64,000 nucleotides of DNA from Bacteroidetes bacterium 43-16 (GCA_001897525.1 MKTB01000037.1:162427-226426), one strand, 5' to 3'; shown: positions 1 through 9,060, counted from the stretch's first letter. Made by a program: numbers and translations. Notes: generated by a model from the sequence alone, not told the origin.

Positions 1-631
1 CTTCTGCCAGCATCCAGAAGTCACGCATACTGTCTTCTGCAATTTTTTCAAAAGGCTGACCGGTATGCTCTGCTATAATGCTATACAAATTCTCTTTTAT
101 TCTTTTGATCTCTTTAACGGTTACTTCGATATCCGTAGCCTGGCCACCGATGGCGCTGCTCGGCTGGTGGATCATGATACGGCTGTGGCGCAAAGCGGTC
201 CTTTTGCCATGTGTACCGGCACACATCAATACGGCACCCATACTGGCAGCCATACCGGTACAGATTGTCGCAATGTCCGGGTTGATCACCTGCATGGTGT
301 CATAGATACCCAAACCTGCATACACGCTGCCACCCGGGCTGTTGATATACATCTGGATATCACGGGAACGGTCGGTGCTTTCCAGGAACAATAATTGTGC
401 GGTGACGATATTGGCCACATAATCATTGATCGGCTCGCCCATAAAAATGATCCGGTCCATCATCAGACGGCTGAACACGTCCATGGAAGCGACATTCATA
501 GGACGCTCTTCGATGATATATGGAGTAAGTGCGGTAGGATCTGCGCTGACATAGGCAGCATATTGATCAAAGGTATTACTGCTAATCCCCTGATGTTGTA
601 TGGCGTATTTTCTAAACTCTTTTGAATCCAT
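1..631 (-). CDS. clpP: ATP-dependent Clp protease proteolytic subunit, 3'-truncated by window edge
   Basis: ClpP is the serine-peptidase chamber that works with Clp ATPases to degrade cytosolic proteins. Reading from the ATG at 629-631, 210 residues are visible before the left edge, so the C-terminus is missing. The family signatures are clear: SPGGSVYAG near residues 98-106, catalytic Ser130 in GMAASMGA, His155 in RIMIHQP, and an RDFWM segment whose Asp204 sits where the third triad residue is expected. The roughly 40 residues before the core resemble the extended N-termini of Bacteroidota ClpPs. No ATPase partner gene lies in the visible part. Confidence 0.95.
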   Translation of the reverse strand, partial: MDSKEFRKYAIQHQGISSNTFDQYAAYVSADPTALTPYIIEERPMNVASMDVFSRLMMDRIIFMGEPINDYVANIVTAQLLFLESTDRSRDIQMYINSPGGSVYAGLGIYDTMQVINPDIATICTGMAASMGAVLMCAGTHGKRTALRHSRIMIHQPSSAIGGQATDIEVTVKEIKRIKENLYSIIAEHTGQPFEKIAEDSMRDFWMLAE

Positions 632-737
632 AATAAAATATCTTTAATTAATCTAATCTTTACAAATATCAATCCAAAAAATCGGAATGCCAAATTTGCA
701 GGCATCTTAAACAGGAGACTGCCGATTCTTAATTTTC

Positions 738-1514
738 TTATAATTGTGCTTTGATGCCATCCCATAACCGGATGCGCATTTGCAGGGATTGAATGGCTGC
801 ATCGGTAGCTTCTTGCCATTTTTGTTCGTCCTCCGCACAAAGCCTGCTCACCATTTGCATCCCCAGGTCGCTGTGTTCGCCGCCATCTACTTCAATATGT
901 CTTTCCAGGTAGTATTTAAGGATGGATAATTTTTCGGGGTACTCACTGGCCAGTGAGCGGACGATACCGATAAACATATCGGGGATGATGTCTTCGCGGC
1001 CAAAGGTAAACACGGAAGCAATGACATGGGTGGGGGCATGGAAAGCGATATCGAAGGTATGGGTTAAAAAGGCTTTAACGGCTTCGTGCAAATCGCTGGC
1101 TGCAATATGTTGTTGATAGTTTTCTGCGCTCAGCTTAGCGGAGAAGTCAAGCACAGGAAGGGTATCTACGCCCAACTGTTGCATGGCCTCCAGGTATAAT
1201 TCAAAGTGGCTGCAACGGTTGCCGGACTCGTCTACATCACTTTCTTCCCCGGTAACGATCTCGTTGATGAGAAAGCGGGTTTCGGCATCGCCCACAGGCT
1301 GCCAGGGCAGGCTCACCGAGGTAAGGCGGATCTGCAGAGCTTTTAAGAGGCTCATAAAATCCCAAACTGCGTAGACATGGTTTTGGGTAAACACTTTGAG
1401 GTTTTCCATTTCCTTTATACTGCTGTAAAGGGGATGGTCAGCAAGTTGCCGGCGAAAAGGCATTAAGGCCGCTTGTAATTGTTCTATTTTAGACGTGAGC
1501 AGTATTTCAGACAT
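738..1514 (-). CDS. DUF3050 family protein (heme-oxygenase-like fold)
   Basis: This 258-aa soluble protein has no signal peptide. The whole sequence resembles DUF3050 proteins, an uncharacterised family assigned to the all-alpha heme-oxygenase/TenA-like fold. The best landmark is the segment HVYAVWDFMSLLKALQ at residues 46-61, followed by several His/Glu-rich helices such as RHIEVDGGEH near residue 205. Those residues could bind metal, but that is inference. It lies just upstream of clpP on the same strand with about a 100-nt gap, so co-transcription is possible but not shown. No reaction can be assigned from sequence. Confidence 0.75.
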   Translation of the reverse strand: MSEILLTSKIEQLQAALMPFRRQLADHPLYSSIKEMENLKVFTQNHVYAVWDFMSLLKALQIRLTSVSLPWQPVGDAETRFLINEIVTGEESDVDESGNRCSHFELYLEAMQQLGVDTLPVLDFSAKLSAENYQQHIAASDLHEAVKAFLTHTFDIAFHAPTHVIASVFTFGREDIIPDMFIGIVRSLASEYPEKLSILKYYLERHIEVDGGEHSDLGMQMVSRLCAEDEQKWQEATDAAIQSLQMRIRLWDGIKAQL

Positions 1515-1575
1515 ACATTCAAATTTTTGACTGCAAAATTAGGCCTTGCGACTATCTGAAAATAGTAATTCTATG

Positions 1576-2592
1576 CTAAAATTTTTCCGGATTGAAGGGT
1601 TTCATGGAACCGGAACAACTGCGGATCTCTGCTTGTTTTTGAAGCGTTACTTCTTTACCTGTGGGTTTGAAAGGGGCATAGGCTGTTTTAAAATAGACGG
1701 CCTGCATTTCCCCACCGCCCCATTCTACCAGGGTAAAGCCTTTTCTTTCGGGGGTAAGGATGTCCTGTGCCGGGATATCGAAAGGCGCATTTACTTTTTT
1801 GAAATCCATGAATACCCTTATTTCCGTATCGGGCTTAGGGGTGACGGTATTGGTTGAAACCACCTCGTAAGCTGTGCCTGTTCTGAAATGAATAAAATTC
1901 CATTCGTTTTTTTGCATCAGCGGTGTCCAGAAGACAATAAAATCATTGTACTCCTGCGGCTTCAAGCCCATTTGTGGCAAATATTTCCGGAAGAAAGTCA
2001 CCAGGCTGTCTTTATGTACTACAAAGCCACTTGCATAAGTACGGTCTGCCTCACTGAAATTCATGACTCCGTCCCAAAACAAATAATGGTGCTCGCTGCC
2101 ATCGTGCTTATCGGTCAGGCGACCATCCGGCTGCGCATGCACCTGCCAGCCGTTTTTATAGGGCGGATAGGTAAAATCCAGTTTTCCATTGAAGTGTACT
2201 GCCAGGCTAATGGCTGTTGGCTTTTCGGGATATAGATAAATGACGGGTTTATACACCTGTACGCCATCTAATTCGATATTTGTTCTTTCCTCTTCCAACT
2301 TTACATTGATGGTATCTTTATCTTTTATCTTAATGGTTTTTGTTTCGAACCCATAATGGCTAAAAATCAAAACCTGTTTATCTGTATCCCTCTCTTTCGG
2401 TATATCAATCTGGTAAAAACCATTTTCTTCTGCTGCAACACCGATTATAGTTCCTTTAATCTCAACACTTGTGCCCTCAAGCCATTCGCCTTTACAATCG
2501 CTTACAGTTCCTACGATGGTTCTTTGGGCATGGCCAATTTGCCCATATAGCAAAATAAAAAGAAGCATTAAAACTTGCTGTACACTTTTCAT
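1576..2592 (-). CDS. Secreted protein: CarboxypepD_reg-like domain plus KPVIYLYPE-type domain
   Basis: The likely start is the ATG at 2590-2592, giving MKSVQQ and a 23-residue type I signal peptide ending GHAQ; an in-frame ATG at 2610 would add six residues. The mature N-terminus (RTIVGTVSDCKGEWLEG) is a CarboxypepD_reg-like beta-sandwich common in Bacteroidota envelope proteins. After about residue 110 comes a second, uncharacterised domain opening with KPVIYLYPEKP. The neighbouring upstream gene at 2677-3018 encodes a paralogue of the first domain only. Export to the periplasm or cell surface is inferred; no enzymatic motif is visible. Confidence 0.75.
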   Translation of the reverse strand: MKSVQQVLMLLFILLYGQIGHAQRTIVGTVSDCKGEWLEGTSVEIKGTIIGVAAEENGFYQIDIPKERDTDKQVLIFSHYGFETKTIKIKDKDTINVKLEEERTNIELDGVQVYKPVIYLYPEKPTAISLAVHFNGKLDFTYPPYKNGWQVHAQPDGRLTDKHDGSEHHYLFWDGVMNFSEADRTYASGFVVHKDSLVTFFRKYLPQMGLKPQEYNDFIVFWTPLMQKNEWNFIHFRTGTAYEVVSTNTVTPKPDTEIRVFMDFKKVNAPFDIPAQDILTPERKGFTLVEWGGGEMQAVYFKTAYAPFKPTGKEVTLQKQAEIRSCSGSMKPFNPEKF

Positions 2593-2676
2593 GATTGTAT
2601 AGTTTATCATAATAAAATTTCAATTATAACCATATCTGTAATCTCTGCTTCGACCCAACCTAAATTCTGTAATCAG

Positions 2677-3018
2677 TTATTTATAAATCTGAATACCATA
2701 AAATTCACAATTTACTGGTCCTTCTTCCAGTATTACATTTATTGTATTTTCTTTTCCTATGTTAACAGTTTTTGGCTCCATTCCTAAACAATTAAAAATT
2801 AAGACCAGTTTATCAGTATCCAATTCTTTAGGTAGCTCAATCTTATAAAACCCATTTTTATCTACATCCACACCAATCTTCATTTCTTCAATTTCAACAA
2901 TTGCTCCTATCAGCGGCTCGCCTTCACAATCACTTACGGTTCCTACAATGGTTCTTTGGGCAAAGACCCCATCAAAACAAAACAACCCGCATATCATTAA
3001 AATTAAACTCCTGTACAT
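2677..3018 (-). CDS. Short secreted CarboxypepD_reg-like protein, paralogue of the next gene's first domain
   Basis: This 113-aa protein has a signal peptide ending VFAQ followed by RTIVGTVSDCEGEPLIG, nearly the same opening as the mature part of the protein at 1576-2592. Similarity continues to the sequence YGIQIYK, and the stop codon falls exactly where the paralogue goes on into its KPVIYLYPE domain. It is therefore either a stand-alone single-domain copy or a duplicate cut short at the domain boundary. The roughly 85 nt between the two genes show no obvious remnant of the second domain. Function is unknown. Confidence 0.65.
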   Translation of the reverse strand: MYRSLILMICGLFCFDGVFAQRTIVGTVSDCEGEPLIGAIVEIEEMKIGVDVDKNGFYKIELPKELDTDKLVLIFNCLGMEPKTVNIGKENTINVILEEGPVNCEFYGIQIYK

Positions 3019-3196
3019 AGCTGTATTTTATACCTCAAGATGCATCCACAGCAATAATGGTTGGAATGCTGTATTAAATTAATCTCGCATACATGATACT
3101 TTAAATCCATTTATTTAAGCCGATTACTGTTGTATAGGAGAAATACGGGTGCTTAAATCCTTTGCTCATTCCATGAGTAATATCCACTAAAAAAAC

Positions 3197-3204
3197 TACA
3201 TTTG
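3197..3204 (+). promoter_or_regulatory. Probable -7 box of the accA promoter
   Basis: TACATTTG matches the Bacteroidota -7 consensus TAnnTTTG and lies 22 nt before the accA ATG. No convincing -33 TTTG is found at the expected 19-21 nt upstream, so the assignment rests on the -7 box and its position only. Confidence 0.4.
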
Positions 3205-3226
3205 CATATTAAATAAGCGTACAAAT

Positions 3227-4180
3227 ATGCAGTTTTTAGATTTTGAGAAGCCAATTGAAGACTTAACACAGCAATTGGAAAAAATAAAAGCTTTGGCAGA
3301 AAAGAATAATGTGGATATGTCTGCTTCTGTTAAGGAGCTGGAAACAACCATTGCCAATACAAGAAAAGAAATCTATTCTAACCTGACTCCCTGGCAACGT
3401 GTTCAACTGAGCCGTCACCCGGAGCGCCCCTATACTTTATATTACATCAACCAGATCTGTGATACTTTCACAGAACTGTTCGGCGACCGTAATGTGGCAG
3501 ATGATAAAGCAATCGTAGGTGGTTTTGCAGAAATAGATGGTAACTCTGTGATGCTGATCGGGCACCAGAAAGGGATCAATACCAAGCAACGCCAGGTGCG
3601 CAACTTCGGTATGGCCAACCCGGAAGGCTACAGGAAGGCTCTGCGCCTGATGAAGCTGGCCGAAAAATTCAATAAACCTATTGTTACCCTGATCGATACT
3701 CCGGGTGCATTCCCGGGCCTGGAAGCTGAAGAGCGCGGACAGGGTGAGGCCATTGCACGTAACCTGTTTGAAATGGTGAACCTGAAAGTGCCGGTTATCT
3801 GTATCATCATCGGTGAAGGAGCTTCCGGCGGTGCTTTAGGCATCGGTATCGGTGATAAAGTAGCCATGCTGGAAAATACCTGGTACACGGTGATCTCCCC
3901 GGAAAACTGCTCTACCATCCTCTGGCATAGCTGGGACTATAAAGTACAGGCTGCCGAGCAATTGCACCTTACTTCTAAAGATATGTCTTCCTTCGGACTG
4001 GTAGATGACGTGATCCCTGAGCCGGAAGGCGGGGCGCATAACCAGCCTGAGGCTATGGCCACAACACTAAAGCAGTACATCCTGGATAATATCAAAAAAT
4101 TATCTTCTTTGAAAGCGGATAAACGGGTAGAGCAGCGCATTGAGAAGTTCTCTAAAATGGGCGTTTACGACGAAATTTAG
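3227..4180 (+). CDS. accA: Acetyl-CoA carboxylase, carboxyltransferase alpha subunit
   Basis: AccA with AccD transfers the carboxyl group from carboxy-biotin to acetyl-CoA, making malonyl-CoA for fatty-acid synthesis. The 317-aa length is normal for the family. The N-terminus ([18 protein letters not shown]) is the usual helical extension. The crotonase-fold core has the hallmarks [50 protein letters not shown] and [12 protein letters not shown]. accD is not nearby, which is common in Bacteroidota. dapA follows after 33 nt on the same strand, so the two may share a transcript. Confidence 0.97.
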   Translation: MQFLDFEKPIEDLTQQLEKIKALAEKNNVDMSASVKELETTIANTRKEIYSNLTPWQRVQLSRHPERPYTLYYINQICDTFTELFGDRNVADDKAIVGGFAEIDGNSVMLIGHQKGINTKQRQVRNFGMANPEGYRKALRLMKLAEKFNKPIVTLIDTPGAFPGLEAEERGQGEAIARNLFEMVNLKVPVICIIIGEGASGGALGIGIGDKVAMLENTWYTVISPENCSTILWHSWDYKVQAAEQLHLTSKDMSSFGLVDDVIPEPEGGAHNQPEAMATTLKQYILDNIKKLSSLKADKRVEQRIEKFSKMGVYDEI

Positions 4181-4213
4181 TCTTCAAAAAAACATATAAA
4201 AATATAAAGGCGA

Positions 4214-5086
4214 ATGAGCTTTAACGGAGTTGGTGTGGCCTTGGTCACACCTTTTAACGCAGATAAGCGTATCGATTTCGAAGCATTAAAAAACCTGGTG
4301 GATTTCACGATTGAAGGGGGGGTGGATTTTTTAGTGGCTTTAGGAACAACAGCAGAAACCCCTACACTGAGCACAGAAGAAAAGCTGGCAGTGTTGAACT
4401 GTATCATCGAGCATAACAATAAACGTAAGCCGGTGGTGTTGGGATTGGGTAGTAACAGTACCCTGGATGTGCTGGACGGGCTTAAGCTGTACCCGATGGA
4501 GCAGGTGGATGGTATCTTAAGCGTAGTACCTTATTATAATAAACCTTCACAGGAAGGATTGTTCCAACACTTCAGTGCCATTGCTACGGCTACGGATAAA
4601 CCGATTATTCTTTATAATGTTCCGGGCAGAACGGTGACCAATATGTTGCCGGAAACAACGATACGCCTGGCTAAAGCGCATAAAAACATCGTGGCCATCA
4701 AAGAGGCCAGCGGTAATATGGCGCAATGCATGGAGCTGGTGCAACAGGCCCCTGAAGGCTTCGCTGTACTCTCCGGGGATGATAACCTCATCGTTCCCCA
4801 GGTAGCTATAGGCTTTAAGGGCGTGATCTCTGTTGCGGCCAACAGTTTCCCGAGGTATTTCTGCAAAATGGTGCATGATTGCCTTTCCGGTAATTTTGAT
4901 GCAGGCAGACAATTGCATTATAAATTATTAAAAGGCATCGATCTCTTGTTTGCAGAAGGTAATCCTTGTGGCGTAAAATATGTATTGTACAAGAACGGGA
5001 TTATCCGCAATGAATTGCGCCTGCCGCTAATCCCTGCTTCTGACAAGCTGGCCGCGGAATTTGATGCTTACTTAGCCCAACTTTAA
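4214..5086 (+). CDS. dapA: 4-hydroxy-tetrahydrodipicolinate synthase
   Basis: DapA condenses pyruvate with aspartate semialdehyde, the first committed step to diaminopimelate and lysine, supplying peptidoglycan cross-links. It is a 290-aa TIM barrel with all key residues: Thr45-Thr46 in GTTAE, Tyr108 in PYYNKPSQEG, Tyr134 and Arg139 in YNVPGRT, and the Schiff-base Lys163 in AIKEASGN. The start MSFNGVG leaves the usual short N-terminus before the first strand. It sits between accA and pssA on one strand with short gaps (33 and 22 nt), suggesting a housekeeping operon. Confidence 0.97.
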   Translation: MSFNGVGVALVTPFNADKRIDFEALKNLVDFTIEGGVDFLVALGTTAETPTLSTEEKLAVLNCIIEHNNKRKPVVLGLGSNSTLDVLDGLKLYPMEQVDGILSVVPYYNKPSQEGLFQHFSAIATATDKPIILYNVPGRTVTNMLPETTIRLAKAHKNIVAIKEASGNMAQCMELVQQAPEGFAVLSGDDNLIVPQVAIGFKGVISVAANSFPRYFCKMVHDCLSGNFDAGRQLHYKLLKGIDLLFAEGNPCGVKYVLYKNGIIRNELRLPLIPASDKLAAEFDAYLAQL

Positions 5087-5108
5087 ATTATAAATACAAG
5101 CTGCCCGA

Positions 5109-5906
5109 ATGAAGCACTTACCCAATATTCTTACGCTGTGTAACCTGGTTTGCGGTTGCATCGCTATTTCTTTTGTCTTGACAGCGCATCCGCACCTCAT
5201 CACCACAAACGGTGGTATGGACTATTATCCCATATTAGGTTCTTCCAAATTGGTTTATGGTAGCTACTTCATCTTACTCGCCGCTTTGTTCGACGTATTT
5301 GACGGGCTGGCAGCAAGGGCATTGAAAGCAGAAAGCCCTATTGGTAAAGACCTGGACTCGCTGGCTGATGTCGTTTCTTTCGGTGTGGCCCCGGCGATGA
5401 TCATCTACCAGATGTTGTGGATGGCTTCTATGAGTGAACCTAAAGCGATGGAGGTAAATCCTTTGGTCACCTTCCTGGCTTTTTTACTGCCTTGCTTCGG
5501 CGCGCTGAGGCTGGCAAGGTTCAACCAGAACAGTAAAGCTCAATCGCAATACTTCTCGGGGATGCCGATACCGGCGGCAGGGATCTTTGTAGCCCTGTTG
5601 CCCCTGGCTATTTTCTCTCAAAGTGGTATTCTTGCAAGCTTCAGGGATCAGTTATCTGCTTTTATACAAAACAAATGGGTCTTAATAGGCTTAGTTGTGG
5701 TCTTGTCTGCATTAATGGTGAGCAAGCGCCCGTTTTTAAAATGGAAAGCTCCGGTACCGGGTATCGCCGGCTGGTGGGCACATATCTTAATCCTCGTGGC
5801 GGCTGTTGCAGGCTTTATCTTACTGGGCTTTGCCGGGTTTATACTAGCCTTTGCCGTATACATCATCACTTCTATGCTGTACAGATACCCTGCTGTTCAA
5901 AAATAA
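5109..5906 (+). CDS. pssA: CDP-diacylglycerol--serine O-phosphatidyltransferase
   Basis: This integral membrane enzyme makes phosphatidylserine, the precursor of phosphatidylethanolamine, from CDP-diacylglycerol and serine. The CDP-alcohol phosphatidyltransferase signature DG-x2-AR-x8-G-x3-D-x3-D is complete, starting at DGLAAR and ending at DSLAD. The rest of the 265 residues is a series of hydrophobic membrane helices, and the start MKHLPNILTLCNLVCG is typical. A phosphatidylserine decarboxylase gene is not visible nearby. rsmI begins 7 nt after the stop, so the two are probably co-transcribed. Confidence 0.93.
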   Translation: MKHLPNILTLCNLVCGCIAISFVLTAHPHLITTNGGMDYYPILGSSKLVYGSYFILLAALFDVFDGLAARALKAESPIGKDLDSLADVVSFGVAPAMIIYQMLWMASMSEPKAMEVNPLVTFLAFLLPCFGALRLARFNQNSKAQSQYFSGMPIPAAGIFVALLPLAIFSQSGILASFRDQLSAFIQNKWVLIGLVVVLSALMVSKRPFLKWKAPVPGIAGWWAHILILVAAVAGFILLGFAGFILAFAVYIITSMLYRYPAVQK

Positions 5907-5913
5907 TTCTTTC

Positions 5914-6642
5914 ATGAAATTGTACCTGGTACCTACGCCGGTAGGAAATTTGGGGGATATTACGCTGCGTGCTTTAGAAGTGCTGAAGCAGGCAGATGCC
6001 ATCTTGTGCGAGGATACACGCACCAGCGGAAAGCTGCTGAAGCATTATGAGATTCAAAAGCCGCTGTACAGTTATCACCAGCACAATGAGCATAAGGTGA
6101 CCGAAACGCTGGTGGCACAATTGCAATCGGGCAAAACCCTGGCTTTAATTACGGATGCAGGCACTCCTGCGGTATCTGATCCCGGATTTTACCTGGTAAG
6201 GGCCTGTGTGCAGCATAATATTGAAGTGGAATGCCTGCCCGGGGCTACGGCCTTCGTTCCGGCGTTGGCCGTATCGGGGCTACCTACACAGCGTTTTACC
6301 TTTGAAGGTTTCCTGCCCCAGAAAAAGGGCCGCAAAACGATGCTGGAAAAGCTGGCGGAAGAAGAGCGTACGATGGTATTGTATGAGTCTCCGCACAGGC
6401 TGGTGAAAAGCCTGGAGGACATGAGCACGATCATGGGCAGCAACCGGCAGGCTGCTGTAAGCCGGGAAATAAGCAAGCTGTTTGCAGAAACAAAAAGAGG
6501 CACTTTAACAGAGCTGGCCCAATACTATACGGAACATCCTCCTAAAGGTGAGATCGTGATCGTAGTAGCGGGTAAAGAAGCGGTGAAGAGCAAGAAAAAT
6601 AAATACAAAACGGAGGAAGAGGACGAAGATTCAGAAGATTAA
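5914..6642 (+). CDS. rsmI: 16S rRNA (cytidine(1402)-2'-O)-methyltransferase
   Basis: RsmI 2'-O-methylates C1402 in the decoding centre of 16S rRNA using S-adenosylmethionine. The start chosen is the ATG at 5914 (MKLYLVPTPVGNLGDITLRA), which matches the conserved N-terminus; a longer frame from 5851 would overlap pssA. The 242-aa product has the tetrapyrrole-methylase fold motifs: CEDTRTSGKLL, ITDAGTPAVSDPG, CLPGATAFVPALAVSGL and YESPHRL. A charged tail rich in Lys and Glu ends the protein. It closes the accA-dapA-pssA-rsmI run of same-strand genes. Confidence 0.95.
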   Translation: MKLYLVPTPVGNLGDITLRALEVLKQADAILCEDTRTSGKLLKHYEIQKPLYSYHQHNEHKVTETLVAQLQSGKTLALITDAGTPAVSDPGFYLVRACVQHNIEVECLPGATAFVPALAVSGLPTQRFTFEGFLPQKKGRKTMLEKLAEEERTMVLYESPHRLVKSLEDMSTIMGSNRQAAVSREISKLFAETKRGTLTELAQYYTEHPPKGEIVIVVAGKEAVKSKKNKYKTEEEDEDSED

Positions 6643-6716
6643 TATTTGTTCAAACTATTATCTAGTCTTACTTTCGCATCTGAAAAATATAAAATCTAAA
6701 GAAAAGAATATACGTG

Positions 6717-7361
6717 ATGAAACTGAAATTAATAAGCGCTGCCCTTCTTTCCATAGCTGTTTTAGCGGCTTGTGGCGACAAAGGTAAAAAGTCGGGCACT
6801 ACCCATACTACCACACAAAGCACTAAAACAAACAGCGAAACGCAAGGCTTAAAACTGGCTTTTGTGAATGCGGACACCCTGAATAAGTATTACCTGTACC
6901 TGAAAGACCAGGAAGCTGCTTTCAAAAAGAAGCAGGATGCTTATGAAGGCGAGATGGCCAATAAAGAAAAGGCATTACAAAATGAATTTGCTGCTTTCCA
7001 GAAGAAAATTCAGGGCGGCACGATGACGCAGGCCGAGGGTGAAGCGACTCAAAAGCGCCTGGGCCAGCAACAGCAAGCGCTGGAAAAACGCCACCAGACG
7101 ATCTCTGCAGAGATTGCCAAAGAGCAAATGGCGATCCAGGACGAGTTTCAGAAGAAGCTGGACGAGTTCCTGGCAAAGTTCAACGAGGAAAGACAATATG
7201 ACTTCATCTTTACTTACCTGAAAAGCGGTGGCCCGATCTTATATGCCAACAAGGCTTATGACATCACCCAGGAGGTACTGGACGCGATGAATGAAGATTA
7301 TAAAAACGGTGGCAACAAAAAGGAAACTCCTGCTGCAGCCACTGACACGACCAAGAAATAA
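6717..7361 (+). CDS. OmpH/Skp-family lipoprotein
   Basis: This 214-aa protein starts at the ATG at 6717; a GTG one codon upstream is less likely. It has a lipoprotein signal peptide with lipobox VLAAC, then a Ser/Thr-rich linker, then a long Gln/Glu/Lys-rich coiled coil beginning KLAFVNADTLNKYY. That opening and the coiled-coil arms resemble the OmpH/Skp family of periplasmic chaperones for outer-membrane proteins. Skp itself is not lipidated, whereas lipidated relatives are common in Bacteroidota, so chaperone activity is inferred. A clear terminator follows at 7381. Confidence 0.85.
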   Translation: MKLKLISAALLSIAVLAACGDKGKKSGTTHTTTQSTKTNSETQGLKLAFVNADTLNKYYLYLKDQEAAFKKKQDAYEGEMANKEKALQNEFAAFQKKIQGGTMTQAEGEATQKRLGQQQQALEKRHQTISAEIAKEQMAIQDEFQKKLDEFLAKFNEERQYDFIFTYLKSGGPILYANKAYDITQEVLDAMNEDYKNGGNKKETPAAATDTTKK

Positions 7362-7380
7362 TTATTAAACTACTTTATAA

Positions 7381-7417
7381 AGCCAGACCTATTATTATTG
7401 TCTGGCTTTTTGCTTTT
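7381..7417 (+). terminator. Rho-independent terminator after the OmpH-like gene
   Basis: An 8-bp perfect stem (AGCCAGAC pairing with GTCTGGCT, 7381-7388 and 7400-7407) with an 11-nt loop is followed by a T-rich run to 7417. It lies 19 nt after the OmpH-like stop codon and ends 1 nt before the next start codon. Confidence 0.85.
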
Positions 7418-7418
7418 T

Positions 7419-8045
7419 ATGATCCAGAATATCAAACATATTATTTTAGACCTGGGCGGTGTACTGCTGAATATCGATTATCAGCGTACGGAAGCTGCTT
7501 TCGTAGAGCTGGGCATGAGCGATTTTGCAGCGCATTATACCCAGGCTGAGCAAAGCGGTCTTTTCTCTGATTTTGAAACCGGGAAGATCGGGGAAGCGCA
7601 GTTTCTTGCTGCCCTCAATGCTTATCTGCCGCAGCCGGTGCAGGAGCAGGCCCTCTTTAACGCCTGGAATGCCATGTTGCTGGACTTCCCTTTAAGAAGG
7701 CTACAGATCCTGCAGCAATTGCAATTGCATTATGATATTGTCTTGCTGAGCAATACCAATAGTATTCATGAGCGGACCTTCAACCAGCGGTTAAGAGAAG
7801 TCTGCGGCTTTAATAGCCTGGCGGTATTTGTCGATAAAGTATTTTACAGCCATCATATAGGTATGCGCAAACCTGATGTGGCGACATTTGAGTATGTACT
7901 GGAACAAACGGGCTTCAATCCTGCACACACTTTATTCGTGGACGATAGTCAACAGCACATCGCCGGTGCGCAAAGCGCAGGCATACAAACGATCTGGCTG
8001 GAAAAGGGCATGACGATAGAAGAGCATATTTTCCTGAATAAATAA
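7419..8045 (+). CDS. HAD-superfamily hydrolase (phosphatase)
   Basis: This is a 208-aa haloacid dehalogenase-type hydrolase, probably a small-molecule phosphatase. Motif I is ILDLGGVLLNID near the N-terminus, with the nucleophilic Asp in DLGG; motif II is LLSNTN; motif III is the Lys in GMRKPD; motif IV is LFVDDSQQHIAGA. The overall arrangement fits the HAD-IA (YihX-like) group. The ATG at 7419 is required because later Met codons would remove motif I. The start lies directly behind a terminator, so the gene has almost no room for its own leader. Substrate is unknown. Confidence 0.88.
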   Translation: MIQNIKHIILDLGGVLLNIDYQRTEAAFVELGMSDFAAHYTQAEQSGLFSDFETGKIGEAQFLAALNAYLPQPVQEQALFNAWNAMLLDFPLRRLQILQQLQLHYDIVLLSNTNSIHERTFNQRLREVCGFNSLAVFVDKVFYSHHIGMRKPDVATFEYVLEQTGFNPAHTLFVDDSQQHIAGAQSAGIQTIWLEKGMTIEEHIFLNK

Positions 8046-8066
8046 ACATCTTCAAGGTATCGTTTC

Positions 8067-8441
8067 TTATTTGTGTTTTATAGGTATCATACCGCTTTTA
8101 TAAAAGCTCAGCGCTTTTTGTAAAAGCGGTTCTATTTGCCCTGTGGGCAGGTCTTGGTCTGTATCCAGCAGGAATATTTTCATCCTTGAGCGTTTTTCCT
8201 GCAGCAGGCAGGGTTCCTCAAAACGATGGCCCTCAACAAAGCCTATATACGGTTTCCTGTATTTTTTATGGAACCACAGGTAGCAAAACATTTTTCCTTT
8301 ATAGGAGAAAAAGGGCATCCCGTATTTAAGCCCGGTAGTAATAGCCTCATCCTGTGCCAGTACCAGGGCGCTCACTGCGAGCATACAGGAGCGCACAGGT
8401 TCATCTTGTCTTTCATAAAAAGAGGCTAAGTTAGATATCAT
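8067..8441 (-). CDS. DUF1801 (YdhG-like) domain protein
   Basis: This 124-aa cytosolic protein matches the DUF1801/YdhG-like fold, with the hallmark LKYGMPFFSYKGKMFCYLWF and later KPYIGFVEGHRFEEP. The family has no settled biochemical role. The start codon overlaps the stop of the upstream effector-binding gene in a TAATG arrangement, so the two are translationally coupled. Together they look like a two-gene ligand-sensing or detoxification unit, which is inference only. Confidence 0.8.
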   Translation of the reverse strand: MISNLASFYERQDEPVRSCMLAVSALVLAQDEAITTGLKYGMPFFSYKGKMFCYLWFHKKYRKPYIGFVEGHRFEEPCLLQEKRSRMKIFLLDTDQDLPTGQIEPLLQKALSFYKSGMIPIKHK

Positions 8442-8899
8442 TATGTCAAAGCTATAAAAATTGGTACAATCATCGGCTCATTATCCTCTTTACCGGGTTC
8501 ATAGACTTCAAAATCTGAGGTATAGGCCCTGTCCAGGTCCGATTGCCAGATCTCTGTCCATTGCCGGAATACAAAGCCTTCCTCCATTTTTCCTTTAGCT
8601 TCAAAACAGGTGTATTTTCCCGGCGCGACCTCTTTGCTGCTCATACCTTCGGGAACAGGTTCCGGGAAGCTTGTTCTGCAGCCGAGCAGGGTAGTGTAGT
8701 CCTGGGTATAGTCTCCTGCATAATCTGTATAGACACAATAGATCGCTTCGCTTAGTTTACCGGGTATCTTATCGCTTACTTGTTCTTCAAAGAATCTTTG
8801 CCATAAGGCCGGGATATCTTTTGCTGCTGCTCCGCTTATGTTATTGGTCCTTACGGCAATCCCGGTGACATAAAATCCTTCTATCTGTTGCTGTTCCAT
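8441..8899 (-). CDS. GyrI-like / AraC effector-binding domain protein
   Basis: This 152-aa protein has the layout of a stand-alone GyrI-like effector-binding domain, as in AraC-type regulators and Cass2-like proteins. It starts with a strand IEGFYVTGIAVRTNN, has a helix IPALWQRFFEE, a conserved YCVYTDYAGDYTQDYTTLLGC strand pair, and ends FVFRQWTEIWQSDLDRAYTS. There is no DNA-binding domain, so it probably binds a small hydrophobic ligand rather than regulating directly. It is the first gene of a two-gene unit with the DUF1801 gene. Confidence 0.82.
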   Translation of the reverse strand: MEQQQIEGFYVTGIAVRTNNISGAAAKDIPALWQRFFEEQVSDKIPGKLSEAIYCVYTDYAGDYTQDYTTLLGCRTSFPEPVPEGMSSKEVAPGKYTCFEAKGKMEEGFVFRQWTEIWQSDLDRAYTSDFEVYEPGKEDNEPMIVPIFIALT

Positions 8900-9060
8900 A
8901 TTTGCTGTTTTTATAAAGCAAAATTAAGCAGCTAATGGACAGCAGTATGTCAGCAGTAAATTACAGCAGGCCAAATTCCCCCTTTTTTATTGTGGAATTG
9001 CTGTTCCCTATTCATCTTTTAATTTATATTGTATCTAATAACCTTAACAAAATATGTTTC

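Noticed and set aside
5851..5913. Upstream extension of rsmI
   Set aside because: It would overlap pssA by 56 nt and precede the conserved MKLYLVPTPVGN start; translation from 5914 explains the family N-terminus.
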